From: Oscillospiraceae bacterium
Lineage (GTDB): Bacteria; Bacillota; Clostridia; Oscillospirales; Ruminococcaceae
Length of the DNA: 33,062 bases
Assembly (NCBI GenBank): GCA_009777155.1
Contig: WRMK01000006.1
Location: forward strand, 1 to 33,062
Direction of reading: 5' to 3'
A program made the translations under genes and the position numbers. The notes under the pieces were generated by a model. The model was not told the DNA's origin. It saw only the letters and a list, made by a program, of their open reading frames with translations, and ran no database searches. Numbering within the stretch: position 1 is the stretch's first letter; each line of letters begins with the position of its first letter. Shown piece after piece: positions 1 to 8,684 of this stretch.

Positions 1-292
1 GGGTAAACCCCAAACCCCATGTCCCTTAATGGGGGCTTTGCCCCCAAACCCCCACCTACTTTTTGCTTGTGCAAAAAGTAGGCAAAAACACCCTCGCTCA
101 CGCGCCGCGAGTGGCTACATTGCACGCTGGCCGGCACTTGCCGTCCGGCGTACAATGGTGCTAATTTGTAGGTGTTTTGCTTGCTGTTAGGCTTGTGCGG
201 ATTACCTGTGCATATAAGGTTTGTGGGAGTGCAGGGGTCGTGGTATTCTGAGTGGGCTACGCGTTCACGTTGCCGTCTACGAGGACATCTGT

Positions 293-432
293 GTAGGGGC
301 GAACTCCGTTCGCCCGTGGTTGCCGCACGCCTTGTTTGCGGACGACCGTGTGCGGTCGTCCGCATATGCGCGGCTCGTGCGCGAGCCGCCCGGCTCACGC
401 CGCGCCGTACGCGGAGCTGCGCTCCGCCCCTA
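293..432. repeat. Cluster of four consecutive palindromic repeat units with different arms
   Basis: GTAGGGGCGAACTCCGTTCGCCCG (293-), GCGGACGACCGTGTGCGGTCGTCCGC (338-363), GCGGCTCGTGCGCGAGCCGC (370-389), GCGGAGCTGCGCTCCGCCCCTAC (411-432). Confidence 0.85.
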
Positions 433-1167
433 CATTTTTATAGCCAAAAACACCGCCTTCTCGCTCAACTCATTAGCCGGGTAATCCGACAGCCAGTCGT
501 AAATTTTAACACCGCCAAACCCCGCAACCTCAAGCATTTCCGCGACTTTCGCAGCATCATACGCCGTTTCGGCGAGCCTTTCGGTGTATTTCTGCCACAT
601 ATTGCCCATTGAATTTTCACGTGCAAAAATATCAAGGCTCATGTCAATCCTGCCGCCCTCCGCAACCGAATTATTCCAGACACAATAAAGATTTTCGAGG
701 TCGTAAATAAACGAATTGCCCGACAAAATTTGGTTGTGCTTATGCAACGTATTCATGTCGAAAACGAACACGCCGCCCCTATTCATGAACAGCCCCACCC
801 GCTCGAACGCCCTCTGCACAGCCGCCGCGTTTTGCAGGTGATTAAGCCCGTCCAAAGCGCAGACACAGCAGTCAATCGTGCCGAAAAGGTCAAGGCTACA
901 CATGTCTTGGCAGAGATATTGTATGTTTTTGCAGGGTGTACCGGCGGCGATTGACAGCATTTCGGGCGAGATGTCCGCGCCGATTACGTCATAGTCCAAG
1001 TCCGCGAAATACCGCGAAAGCCTTCCCGTGCCGCACGCCAAGTCGAGCAGAATCGCGCCCGTTTTAACGGCATTTTCCTGCAACAATCGGTGGTAATACC
1101 CGCCGATTTCCTCGTAATCGGCCTCCTGAAGGCGGTCGTAAAACCGCGCAAAAACCCCGTAACTCAT
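430..1167 (-). CDS. Class I SAM-dependent methyltransferase
   Basis: 245 aa ORF; motif I LDLACGTGRLSRYFA, VIGADISPEML and CALDGLNHL typical of class I methyltransferases. Confidence 0.85.
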   Translation of the reverse strand: MSYGVFARFYDRLQEADYEEIGGYYHRLLQENAVKTGAILLDLACGTGRLSRYFADLDYDVIGADISPEMLSIAAGTPCKNIQYLCQDMCSLDLFGTIDCCVCALDGLNHLQNAAAVQRAFERVGLFMNRGGVFVFDMNTLHKHNQILSGNSFIYDLENLYCVWNNSVAEGGRIDMSLDIFARENSMGNMWQKYTERLAETAYDAAKVAEMLEVAGFGGVKIYDWLSDYPANELSEKAVFLAIKM

Positions 1168-1547
1168 CAGTCGTGTTCCTCAAGCTCAAGAAGCCCATTC
1201 TCGCGGAGTCGCTCAAAAACAACCTTGTAGCCGTCCTTGCCGTAATTGAGCGAGCGGTTGACCCTACTAATTGTAGCGGTGCTCGCGCCCGTCTTATCCA
1301 CGATGTAGTTGTAATTGTGGTTCGCGGACAACAACTTCGCCACGTTCAGTCGCTGCGAAATCGACTTCAGCTCTTGAATAGTGCATAAATCCTCAAGGAA
1401 ATTCGCGCACTCCTCGACACTTTCAAGCTGCAACACCGCCTCAAACAAGAAATCCAAATTGTCGTCCCGTAATTTTTTACTCATTTTCAATACCATGCCG
1501 CCCACGCTTGCACAAAATCCAACGAAATTTTGCGGCATGGGACACAC
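1167..1547 (-). CDS. YerC/YecD-type TrpR-like regulator
   Basis: LCTIQELKSISQRLNVAKLLSANHNYNYIVDKTGASTATISRVNRSLNYGKDGY matches the YerC/TrpR-like family; real start probably an internal Met (MSKKLRDDNLDFLFEAVLQL). Confidence 0.85.
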   Translation of the reverse strand: MCPMPQNFVGFCASVGGMVLKMSKKLRDDNLDFLFEAVLQLESVEECANFLEDLCTIQELKSISQRLNVAKLLSANHNYNYIVDKTGASTATISRVNRSLNYGKDGYKVVFERLRENGLLELEEHD

Positions 1548-1633
1548 CTCTCATTAATTATTTTCAAATTTATCCCCTATACACGTCTTAATTAATAGTA
1601 TAACTGTTTTCAGTCATTTTGTCAAGGTTTGGT

Positions 1634-1673
1634 AAAAATAAAAAAGCGACACGGCTTTTTTCGCCGTATCGCT
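1634..1673 (-). terminator. Intrinsic terminator of the DUF308 gene
   Basis: Hairpin AGCGACACGGC-TTTTTTC-GCCGTATCGCT; on the minus strand it is followed by a T-rich tract (complement of AAAATAAAAA). Confidence 0.75.
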
Positions 1674-1688
1674 CTAATCTCACACCAC

Positions 1689-2336
1689 TCACGCGGGTGC
1701 AGGCGGGCCGGGATTATCGTCATTATTATCCGCAACCGCTTCCGCGACCTTTTCCACGCTTGCCGCTAACGCGTCTTTGCCCGTCAGTGCCGCCGCCAAA
1801 CCGGAAAAGCCCATGCAAATCAGCGCAACTCCCGCGATGATACCCGTCGTAAAGACAAGTAATACCGTCGAAATAATCGGCAACGCCAAGCAGAATATAC
1901 CGGCAAGAATCGAGACAATCCCGCCGACTATAGTCCAGCCGCTTTTTCTGCCGCCATGCTGTTCCTTGTCGCCCGCAGTGAAAATGTTTGAAAAGCCCAT
2001 GATTAACAACCAAAAAGCGATAAACAGCCTGATTACCCACGCCTCGAGAATCATTCCGCCGGGCAGAATCAGCGACTCACCATCGGCTGTTAAGATTTCG
2101 GTCGTGCTGAAAATTATCACGAACCCGAATACAGTTTGCAGAATCCCGCAAATCAAGTCCCAGCCGTTGCGTTTCGACTTCGCGGTGACATAGCGAATGA
2201 TAAGGCCGGCACCGTGGATTACAACGGCGATGGTAAAGAGTTCGACGATATGCCGAGGTGCGAAAATCAAAGAAATACCAACACAAATCATCAAAACACT
2301 GATAATTATACCTGCGATTCTTACTATTGCGTTCAT
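1689..2336 (-). CDS. HdeD/DUF308-like multi-TM membrane protein
   Basis: 215 aa; repeated TM segments, GIILSVLM..GISLIFAP / GGIVSILAGIFCLALP pattern typical of DUF308. Confidence 0.7.
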   Translation of the reverse strand: MNAIVRIAGIIISVLMICVGISLIFAPRHIVELFTIAVVIHGAGLIIRYVTAKSKRNGWDLICGILQTVFGFVIIFSTTEILTADGESLILPGGMILEAWVIRLFIAFWLLIMGFSNIFTAGDKEQHGGRKSGWTIVGGIVSILAGIFCLALPIISTVLLVFTTGIIAGVALICMGFSGLAAALTGKDALAASVEKVAEAVADNNDDNPGPPAPA

Positions 2337-2460
2337 AAATTTTTTCTCCCTGTAATTTTTTTAGTACCCATAAATTATATCACTAAATTAAACAAACATC
2401 AATAGGCATACTGCACATAAAATTATGGGATATTTTGGGATTACTTGTGTGAATACACAA

Positions 2461-3252
2461 TTATCCCAACGCCACATCCAACGCCGTCATCACCGCAAAC
2501 CCGCAGATTACCCCCAACGATGCAAGAGTTTTGCTTTGGCGACAGGCCTCCGGAATTAGCTCCACGCAAGCCACCGCAATCATCGCCCCCGCCGAAAACG
2601 ACAGCGCGAACGGCAACGCGCTCCGCATTGTAAGCGCGAAACAGACCCCCACCACCCCCGCAACAGGCTCGACAAGCCCCGATGCCTGCCCGATTAGGAA
2701 ACTTCTGCGGCGAGAATAACCCTCGCGCCTAAGCGGCATTGCCACGCAGATACCCTCGGGAAAATTCTGAATCGCAATCCCCAGCGCAAGCATCACCGCG
2801 CCGATGACGCTTGCACCCTCAATCCCCGCCGCCACGCTCCCGAACGCCACTCCCACGGCAAGCCCCTCCGGAATATTGTGCAAAGTCACCGCCCCCGCAA
2901 GCAGCACCGAGCGTTTCAAAGTCGGCGATTTTGATTGAAATAATGCAGCTTGTGACATAATCAAATCCGCCGCAATCACAAAAAGCCCACCGAGCGTGAA
3001 CCCAAAAGACACCACGCTCCACCCCGCCACCCCAATAACCTCGGCAATCTCCACAGCAGGCCCCAACAGCGACCAAAAACTCGCCGCAATCATCACCCCC
3101 GCCGCAAACCCCATCATCATATCCAAGACTTTTTGGTTCATGGACCGAAAAAAGAAAACAAACCCCGCACCAAGCGCGGTCACAAAATATGTAAACAAAG
3201 TAGCAGTCAACCCCTGCAAAACCGCGCTCAACCCCAAAAACCAAGCAACCAT
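2461..3252 (-). CDS. ZIP family metal transporter (start trimmed from ORF track)
   Basis: HNIPEGLAVGVAFGS and QNFPEGICVAMPLRREG ZIP signatures; begins MVAWFLGLSAVLQGLTATLFTYFVTALGAGFVFFF; upstream residues in the track ORF (TIVHCPLSIVNCQ) are translated repeat DNA. Confidence 0.88.
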   Translation of the reverse strand: MVAWFLGLSAVLQGLTATLFTYFVTALGAGFVFFFRSMNQKVLDMMMGFAAGVMIAASFWSLLGPAVEIAEVIGVAGWSVVSFGFTLGGLFVIAADLIMSQAALFQSKSPTLKRSVLLAGAVTLHNIPEGLAVGVAFGSVAAGIEGASVIGAVMLALGIAIQNFPEGICVAMPLRREGYSRRRSFLIGQASGLVEPVAGVVGVCFALTMRSALPFALSFSAGAMIAVACVELIPEACRQSKTLASLGVICGFAVMTALDVALG

Positions 3253-3310
3253 CGTCGTCAAAACCCCCACATAAAACAGTATTACTATTTTATGTTGGTG
3301 AAGGGGGTTT

Positions 3311-3517
3311 TGACAATTGACAATTGATAATGGACAATGGACAATTGTGGAGTCGCTTCGCGACGGTTTTCCGATTGAAAAATCCACAACTCGTCTGCTG
3401 TTCTTTCACGATTGTTAAATTTTAACGTGCAATCAGATGATTCACGGCTATTAAGGTCTAAAACCATCGCGTAGCGACACCTCAATTGTCCATTGTCCAT
3501 TGTCAATTGTCAATTGT
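3311..3517. repeat. Repeat element with TTGACAATTGACAATGG-type inverted arms
   Basis: Left arm TGACAATTGACAATTGATAATGGACAATGGACAATTG, right arm CAATTGTCCATTGTCCATTGTCAATTGTCAATTG; interior shares GTCGC..GCGACGGTTTTCCGATTGAA with the 12.2-12.5 kb copies. Confidence 0.8.
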
Positions 3518-4384
3518 TCAATAAATCTGCGTCGCAATCATCCCAACAATAATCCCCGACAACGCCACAATCGTCACCGCCCGATTTTTCGTTGACATAA
3601 TCGACTGCGGAATGATTTCGGCGAAGACTACATAAAGCATCGCCCCGCCCGCCCCCGACAGCGACAGTGCAACCGCCGCATCCGACACGCCGCCCACCAA
3701 AACCCCAAGCCCTGCGCCGATTAGCGTGGTCGAACCCGCCAAAACCGTGAACAGCAAAACCTTGCCCTTATGTACACCCGCGACAATCAGCGGCGTCGCC
3801 ACCGCCATGCCCTCGGGAATATTATGCAAAGCGAGCATAACGGCAATCGCAAGCCCGAAATCGAAGTCATAAGTACCGCCTGCGCCAATCGCCATGCCCT
3901 CGGGAATATTATGCAACGCAATCACCACCAACATCAGAAATCCCGAACGAAACAGCTTGCTCTTGTCGAGATTGCCGCTGTGATACAGCTCTTCGGGGGT
4001 GTGGTGGATTTTCAACTTGTCTTCATTTGCAAGCCCCGCAATAGTAATTCTATCAACAATTCGATTCAGAATCAACACGATAACAATCCCCAAAATCAGC
4101 CCCGCAATTGCAAGCGCGATACTCGAAAAGTCCGAATAACTTATTTTCAACAAGTCAATCGACTCGGGCATAAGCCCAAAGCAGACCACGCTTATCATAA
4201 CCCCCCCCGCAAACGACAGCATGTAACAGCCGGTCGAGGCCGAGCGTTTCCCAATAGCCGCCGTAAACAACCCGCCAAGACCGGTCCCGCCCGCCCCGGC
4301 GATTACGCTTAAAATTAATGCTTGCATATTTTCTTTTACCATGCCGCCCCCACGCCTGCAAACTTTAATAAAAAATTGCGGCAT
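3518..4384 (-). CDS. ZIP family metal transporter
   Basis: ALHNIPEGMAIGAGG and ALHNIPEGMAVATPL signatures, multiple TMs; real start may be MVKENMQAL or MQALIL. Confidence 0.88.
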   Translation of the reverse strand: MPQFFIKVCRRGGGMVKENMQALILSVIAGAGGTGLGGLFTAAIGKRSASTGCYMLSFAGGVMISVVCFGLMPESIDLLKISYSDFSSIALAIAGLILGIVIVLILNRIVDRITIAGLANEDKLKIHHTPEELYHSGNLDKSKLFRSGFLMLVVIALHNIPEGMAIGAGGTYDFDFGLAIAVMLALHNIPEGMAVATPLIVAGVHKGKVLLFTVLAGSTTLIGAGLGVLVGGVSDAAVALSLSGAGGAMLYVVFAEIIPQSIMSTKNRAVTIVALSGIIVGMIATQIY

Positions 4385-4458
4385 GGGATACGCCCTCCGT
4401 TGTTTTACAGGTTTTTATCCTGTTTTGTTTCTACACATTTGCACACAACTGCGGATTT

Positions 4459-4539
4459 GCGGGCGAACACAGTTCGCTCCTACGTTGATGTTGTTTATAA
4501 ATGCGCTGTATGTAGGGGCGAACTGTGTTCGCCCGTGGG
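4459..4539. repeat. Inverted pair of GTAGGGGCGAACTGTGTTCGCCCG units
   Basis: GCGGGCGAACACAGTTCGCTCCTAC at 4459-4483 and GTAGGGGCGAACTGTGTTCGCCCGTGGG at 4512-4539. Confidence 0.85.
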
Positions 4540-4606
4540 TTTCTGCAACCGACTATTGTTTCTACACATTAATATATTACCACAAATTGGATTACTTGTC
4601 AACTAT

Positions 4607-4704
4607 GTAGGGCAGGGGCTGAACTCGGGGGTTCAGCCCCAAGGCTCCTGCTCCTGCCGTAAATCGCACCTCGTAAAACGGCGGGAGTAGAACCCCCGCC
4701 CTAC
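4607..4704. repeat. GTAGGGC...GCCCTAC bounded palindromic repeat element
   Basis: GTAGGGCAGGGGCTGAACTCGGGGGTTCAGCCCC...CGGCGGGAGTAGAACCCCCGCCCTAC. Confidence 0.8.
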
Positions 4705-4723
4705 TGTTGTTAAAAATTTTTAT

Positions 4724-4908
4724 TGTAGGGAACGGTTCTTAACCGTTCCGTTTACAAAGTTGTGAAAAAATTTTATTGTAGGGAACGGTTCTTAACCGTT
4801 CCGTTTACAAAGTTGTGAAAAAATTTTATTGTAGGGAACGGTTCTTAACCGTTCCGTTTACAAAGCCGTGCGATTTATAGGTCGGAACGGTTACGAACCG
4901 TTCCCTAC
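4724..4908. repeat. Three 53-bp tandem copies plus one inverted copy of the AACGGTT palindromic repeat
   Basis: TGTAGGGAACGGTTCTTAACCGTTCCGTTTACAAAG starts at 4724, 4777 and 4830; inverted CGGAACGGTTACGAACCGTTCCCTAC at 4883-4908. Confidence 0.92.
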
Positions 4909-4975
4909 AAAACACCGCGCCATGTTTCGGGAAATTTTTCGCGCCCGTAATGAACCCCACGTTTCGGGTATCTAT

Positions 4976-5001
4976 CGGACGACCGGGGCGGTCGTCCCTA
5001 C
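4976..5001. repeat. GACGACC-type palindromic repeat unit
   Basis: CGGACGACCGGGGCGGTCGTCCCTAC. Confidence 0.8.
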
Positions 5002-5070
5002 ACATTAATTTTTACACGCCATCTCACCTACGTCAATTGTCCATTATCAATTGTCAATTGTACATTGTCA

Positions 5071-6381
5071 TCACGCCGCGTCCCCCAAGTCAATAATCTC
5101 CTCACACGGCTCGACCTCGGAAATCCACTCGCCGTTCAAACCCCTCATGACCCTGTACATATTCTCGGCGAAAATCGCGTAGCCCCGCGCCGAATCGCTC
5201 ACGAACACATGCGTCACCGCGCCGACAAGCTTGTCGTTTTGTATAATCGGGCTGCCGCTCATGCCCTGCACAATCCCGCCCGTTTTGCCGAGAAGCTCCT
5301 CGTCGGTGATTCGGATTACCATATTTTTCACCTGATTATTCTCGTTGTAATCGAGCCGCTCTATCATAATCTCGTACTCTTTGGGTGTAGTCCCCGCCAC
5401 TGTTGAGAGGATTGTCGCCGGCCCGGTTTTGACCTCTTGCTTGAACGCCATGGGTATTCCCGATTCGAGAGTCGGCGCGTAATTCATCATCCCGAAAACC
5501 CCCGCCGCCGTGTTCCGCTGAATTGTCCCAATCGGCACTCTCGACAAGAAAGTCCCCGCCAATTCGCCCGGGTTGCCCGGTCTGCCTTTTACGATACCGC
5601 TGATTGTCACCGAGACCGCTTCACCGCTTGAAATCGGCAAAAGCCTGCCCGTGTCCACATCGCATACACCATGCCCCAATCCGCCGAACATGCCGCTTTC
5701 GGGGTCGTAGAACGACATTGTGCCGATACCTGCCGAGCTGACCCGCACCCAAACGCCCATTCTGAAGACGTTATCCCTGCCCGACGACACAGGGCTGACC
5801 TCGAAAATCATCTCCCGCGAGTCCCGCAGAACGTCCACGATTGCATTGCCGCCGCCGAGCTGCACCGCTCTCGTTATATCCTCGCTTTTCTCAATGTGAA
5901 AGCCGTTTACACTTCTTATAACGTCGCCCACTCGTATACCCGCCGCCTGTGCAGGGGACATTTCGCCGTCAACATTGCCGAAGCCGGTTACAACCGCGCC
6001 CTCGGTCTTGATTTTAATCCCGAAAGGCGTTCCGAGCGGCACCAACACAGGTCGGTCAATTCGCTCAAGCTCTACCTCTTTAATAGGAATCAGCCCGAAA
6101 AGTTTTAGGCGCACTTGTTGCACTTCATTGTCGGGCATAGCGGAAATGGTCTCGTCCGTACTCGACAAAGCCTGCAAAACTGCGGGCGTATCTGCATTTT
6201 CACCGTCATACTCGGCGGTAATCCTAAAAAAAGTGCGTATATTTAAGGGCGCATCGCCCGAAAGGTAAAACTTGTCAGGTAATCTTGTGTAATAGAAGCA
6301 GAATATTACACATAATAGTAGCATACCACAAGCGAGCATAGCATACATCGCTTTGAATGTTACCGAAAAAAATTTCCTCAT
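5071..6381 (-). CDS. spoIVB: SpoIVB-type S55 peptidase (sporulation)
   Basis: N-terminal TM, PDZ (GEMSPAQAAGIRVGDVIRSVNGFHIEKSEDI), GGLGHGVCDVDTG and GIVQGMSGSPIIQNDKLVGAVTHVFVSDSARGYAIFAENM. Confidence 0.92.
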   Translation of the reverse strand: MRKFFSVTFKAMYAMLACGMLLLCVIFCFYYTRLPDKFYLSGDAPLNIRTFFRITAEYDGENADTPAVLQALSSTDETISAMPDNEVQQVRLKLFGLIPIKEVELERIDRPVLVPLGTPFGIKIKTEGAVVTGFGNVDGEMSPAQAAGIRVGDVIRSVNGFHIEKSEDITRAVQLGGGNAIVDVLRDSREMIFEVSPVSSGRDNVFRMGVWVRVSSAGIGTMSFYDPESGMFGGLGHGVCDVDTGRLLPISSGEAVSVTISGIVKGRPGNPGELAGTFLSRVPIGTIQRNTAAGVFGMMNYAPTLESGIPMAFKQEVKTGPATILSTVAGTTPKEYEIMIERLDYNENNQVKNMVIRITDEELLGKTGGIVQGMSGSPIIQNDKLVGAVTHVFVSDSARGYAIFAENMYRVMRGLNGEWISEVEPCEEIIDLGDAA

Positions 6382-6513
6382 TTTTAATTTACTCCGATTC
6401 TTTATTTATATATAAGACTTGAAAAGCGTTGCCGCGCTTTTAACAATGAAAAGTCTACTGTTATGATTGACAAGTTCGGCAGGATTTATAAGAGGAATAA
6501 TTTAATTTTTGAT

Positions 6514-6614
6514 TTTGGCAAAGCAACTTCCTTACCAAAGCCGTGAAAAATTTTACGGTTTTGCCAAAGGACGGGCTTTGCCCGTTCTGCGGAGGAAATT
6601 TGGTACAAATTTCC
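6514..6614. other. Cluster of short perfect hairpins (candidate structured RNA or repeat)
   Basis: TTTGGCAAA/TTTGCCAAA (6514-6522/6560-6568) enclosing CCGTGAAAAATTTTACGG (6541-6558); ACGGGC-TTT-GCCCGT; GGAAATTTG-GTA-CAAATTTCC (6594-6614). Confidence 0.5.
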
Positions 6615-6674
6615 GGAGTTGAAAAAATAAATTGATTTTTTTGGAAATGTATGGTATACTTGAAAATATATTAT

Positions 6675-6751
6675 GTAGGGGCGGGCATTGCCCGCCCGCA
6701 AACCCCACGCAATCGCGTAAATCTATGCGGGCGAACGCAGTTCGCCCCTAC
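6675..6751. repeat. MITE-like unit with GTAGGGGCG/CGCCCCTAC ends
   Basis: GTAGGGGCGGGCATTGCCCGCCCGC...GCGGGCGAACGCAGTTCGCCCCTAC. Confidence 0.85.
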
Positions 6752-6790
6752 AGACAGCGCATTTAACAACAACATCAAACGGAGAACAAC

Positions 6791-7213
6791 ATGAAAGCTG
6801 TAAAAATAACAATAAAAGTTTTAGTCATACTGCTCACCTCAATCTGGGGCTTGATTTTCGGGCTGTTTGTGCCTTTGATGATGCGGAGTGACGAGTATTT
6901 CGAGGTCATGCACGGCATTTTGCTGTTCTGGGTAATAATGTCAATCGTCGGCTATTTCGTCCCCTGCTTTTTGGTAATGCTGAATTTATCGAAGACGGCG
7001 GCGGGCTTCTCGCTCGTCGGGACTGCACTCGCGCTATACCTGCACTCGCTCATAACCCCGTATTTCACCGGCTCGTTCATGTATCTGCCGCAAATGTTCA
7101 TGAGTATTTTTACAATCCTGTACGTTTTTGCAATAAACCCGCAGTATTTTCAAAAACGCCGCGACAGGGATAATGCGCCCGCGCAATCCGTATTAGAGAA
7201 ACGCGATTTGTAG
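6791..7213 (+). CDS. Small multi-TM membrane protein of unknown function
   Basis: 140 aa, about four hydrophobic segments, GGAG upstream of ATG. Confidence 0.65.
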   Translation: MKAVKITIKVLVILLTSIWGLIFGLFVPLMMRSDEYFEVMHGILLFWVIMSIVGYFVPCFLVMLNLSKTAAGFSLVGTALALYLHSLITPYFTGSFMYLPQMFMSIFTILYVFAINPQYFQKRRDRDNAPAQSVLEKRDL

Positions 7214-7301
7214 GGGCGCGCATTGCGCGCCCGTAAAATCCCACGCGCCCGCAACCCCCCACACCACCGAAAACCCACGGGCGGGCAATGCCCGCCCCTA
7301 C
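7210..7301. repeat. MITE-like unit with GTAGGGGCG/CGCCCCTAC ends
   Basis: GTAGGGGCGCGCATTGCGCGCCCG...CGGGCGGGCAATGCCCGCCCCTAC; starts inside the stop region of the upstream ORF. Confidence 0.85.
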
Positions 7302-7323
7302 AGAATCAGAAAGGTACAAACCC

Positions 7324-8109
7324 ATGAGCATACTCAACAAAAACCTCCAATTCCACATCAAAACCAACCCCGCCCAAATCGGCAGATACGTCATCACCCC
7401 CGGCGACCCCGGGCGGGTGCCGCTGATTGCCGAGCGGCTTGAGAACGCCGTTCAGGTCGCCTGCAACCGCGAGTACAATACATACACGGGGGAGCTTGAC
7501 GGCGAGAAGGTCAGCGTGGTGTCAACGGGCATCGGCGGGCCGTCGGCGGCGATTGCAGTCGAGGAGCTGATAAGGTGTGGCGCGGATACCTTTATAAGAG
7601 TGGGGACGAGCGGCGGCATGGATTTGGCGGTAACAGGCGGCGATTTGATAGTCGCACAAGCGGCAATCCGCGGCGACGGCACAAGCCAAGAGTACCTGCC
7701 CCCGCACTATCCCGCAGTCGCCGATTTCGCGGTGACAAAGGCGTTAGCGGAAGCGGCCGAGCAGTTGTCACAAGACGAGGACGGCAAACGCTTTCACGTC
7801 GGCGTGGTGCAAAGCAAGGACAGTTTCTACGGCGAGGTCGAGCCCGAAACAATGCCGATAGCGGCGTTTTTGGAGCAACGCTGGGAAAGTTTTCTGCGGT
7901 GCGGTTGCCTCGCCTCGGAAATGGAAGCCGCAACAATATACGCAGTCGCAATGACCCGCGGCGTTCGGGCGGGCGCAGTGCTGACCGCACTTTGGAACGT
8001 CGAGCGTTCCAAAGCGGGCCTCCCCGACCGCCACACCGAAAACTCCGACCGCGCAATCACCTGCGCTGTTAATGCAATCAGAAGGCTTATTAAAATTGAT
8101 AATAATTAA
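7324..8109 (+). CDS. udp: Uridine phosphorylase / PNP-UDP family nucleoside phosphorylase
   Basis: YVITPGDPGRVPLIAERL, VVSTGIGGPSAAIAVEELIRCGADTFIRVGTSGGM, ASEMEAATIYAVAMTRGVRAGAVL; ATG 7324 preferred over the track start at 7288. Confidence 0.9.
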   Translation: MSILNKNLQFHIKTNPAQIGRYVITPGDPGRVPLIAERLENAVQVACNREYNTYTGELDGEKVSVVSTGIGGPSAAIAVEELIRCGADTFIRVGTSGGMDLAVTGGDLIVAQAAIRGDGTSQEYLPPHYPAVADFAVTKALAEAAEQLSQDEDGKRFHVGVVQSKDSFYGEVEPETMPIAAFLEQRWESFLRCGCLASEMEAATIYAVAMTRGVRAGAVLTALWNVERSKAGLPDRHTENSDRAITCAVNAIRRLIKIDNN

Positions 8110-8127
8110 CAACCAACCCGCAACAAC

Positions 8128-8298
8128 GTAGGGGCGGGCATTGCCCGCCCGTAAATTCAGCGTTGTCTGCGGTCGGGCATGGAAGCCCGCCCCTACATCA
8201 CAGGGTTCAACCTGTAGGGACGACCGCCCCCGGTCGTCCGTGAATTTCCCTGTTGCCCGTATAGCTTTTCAACGTAGGGGCGAACTGCGTTCGCCCGT
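8128..8298. repeat. Cluster of palindromic repeat units
   Basis: GTAGGGGCGGGCATTGCCCGCCCG...GCCCGCCCCTAC (8128-8196); GTAGGGACGACCGCCCCCGGTCGTCCG (8214-8240); GTAGGGGCGAACTGCGTTCGCCCG (8274-8298). Confidence 0.88.
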
Positions 8299-8365
8299 AA
8301 ATTCAAAACCACCCGCAAACCCCACGCAAACGTCCGAAAAACCGTCGAAAGGAGGAAAATAATTC

Positions 8366-8533
8366 ATGTCACGAGAAACCTCTGCCATTTTGCGTTCGGT
8401 GCTTTTACACATAGGAAAAGCCAAAACCGTAGACGAAGCCTACGATTCCGTCAAGGCTATGTGCGAAAAAGACGACATCGACGCCGTCGAACAGGCTTTG
8501 ACAAAATCCAAAGAAAAAAATAACAACGCATAA
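8366..8533 (+). CDS. 55-aa small protein of unknown function
   Basis: GGAGG 8351-8355 then ATG; MSRETSAILRSVLLHIGKAKTVDEAYDSVKAMCEKDDIDAVEQALTKSKEKNNNA; below the ORF-track length cutoff. Confidence 0.65.
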   Translation: MSRETSAILRSVLLHIGKAKTVDEAYDSVKAMCEKDDIDAVEQALTKSKEKNNNA

Positions 8534-8684
8534 TCAACACAAACCAACAAACAATAATAACGGTGTATAAGATTATACGCCGTTATTATCAATAATGAGG
8601 AAAAACCTCGAAAGACCCGGTGCAAATCGGGGGAAACGAAACTTTTTCGCACGAATCTCGTGCAGGAAGGACAATGGTAAAAAT

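Noticed and set aside
172-612. 146-aa and 87-aa plus-strand ORFs at the window start
   Set aside because: Arg-rich translations of palindromic repeat DNA and antisense of the methyltransferase.
4724-4908. CRISPR array from the regular 53-bp repeat
   Set aside because: Repeat and intervening DNA are the same in each copy, so there are no unique spacers; no cas genes seen.
8591-8684. Possible cobalamin riboswitch (GGTGCAAATC resembles part of the consensus)
   Set aside because: No B12 box (GCCACTG-like) and the region is too short; kept only as a hairpin-rich leader.
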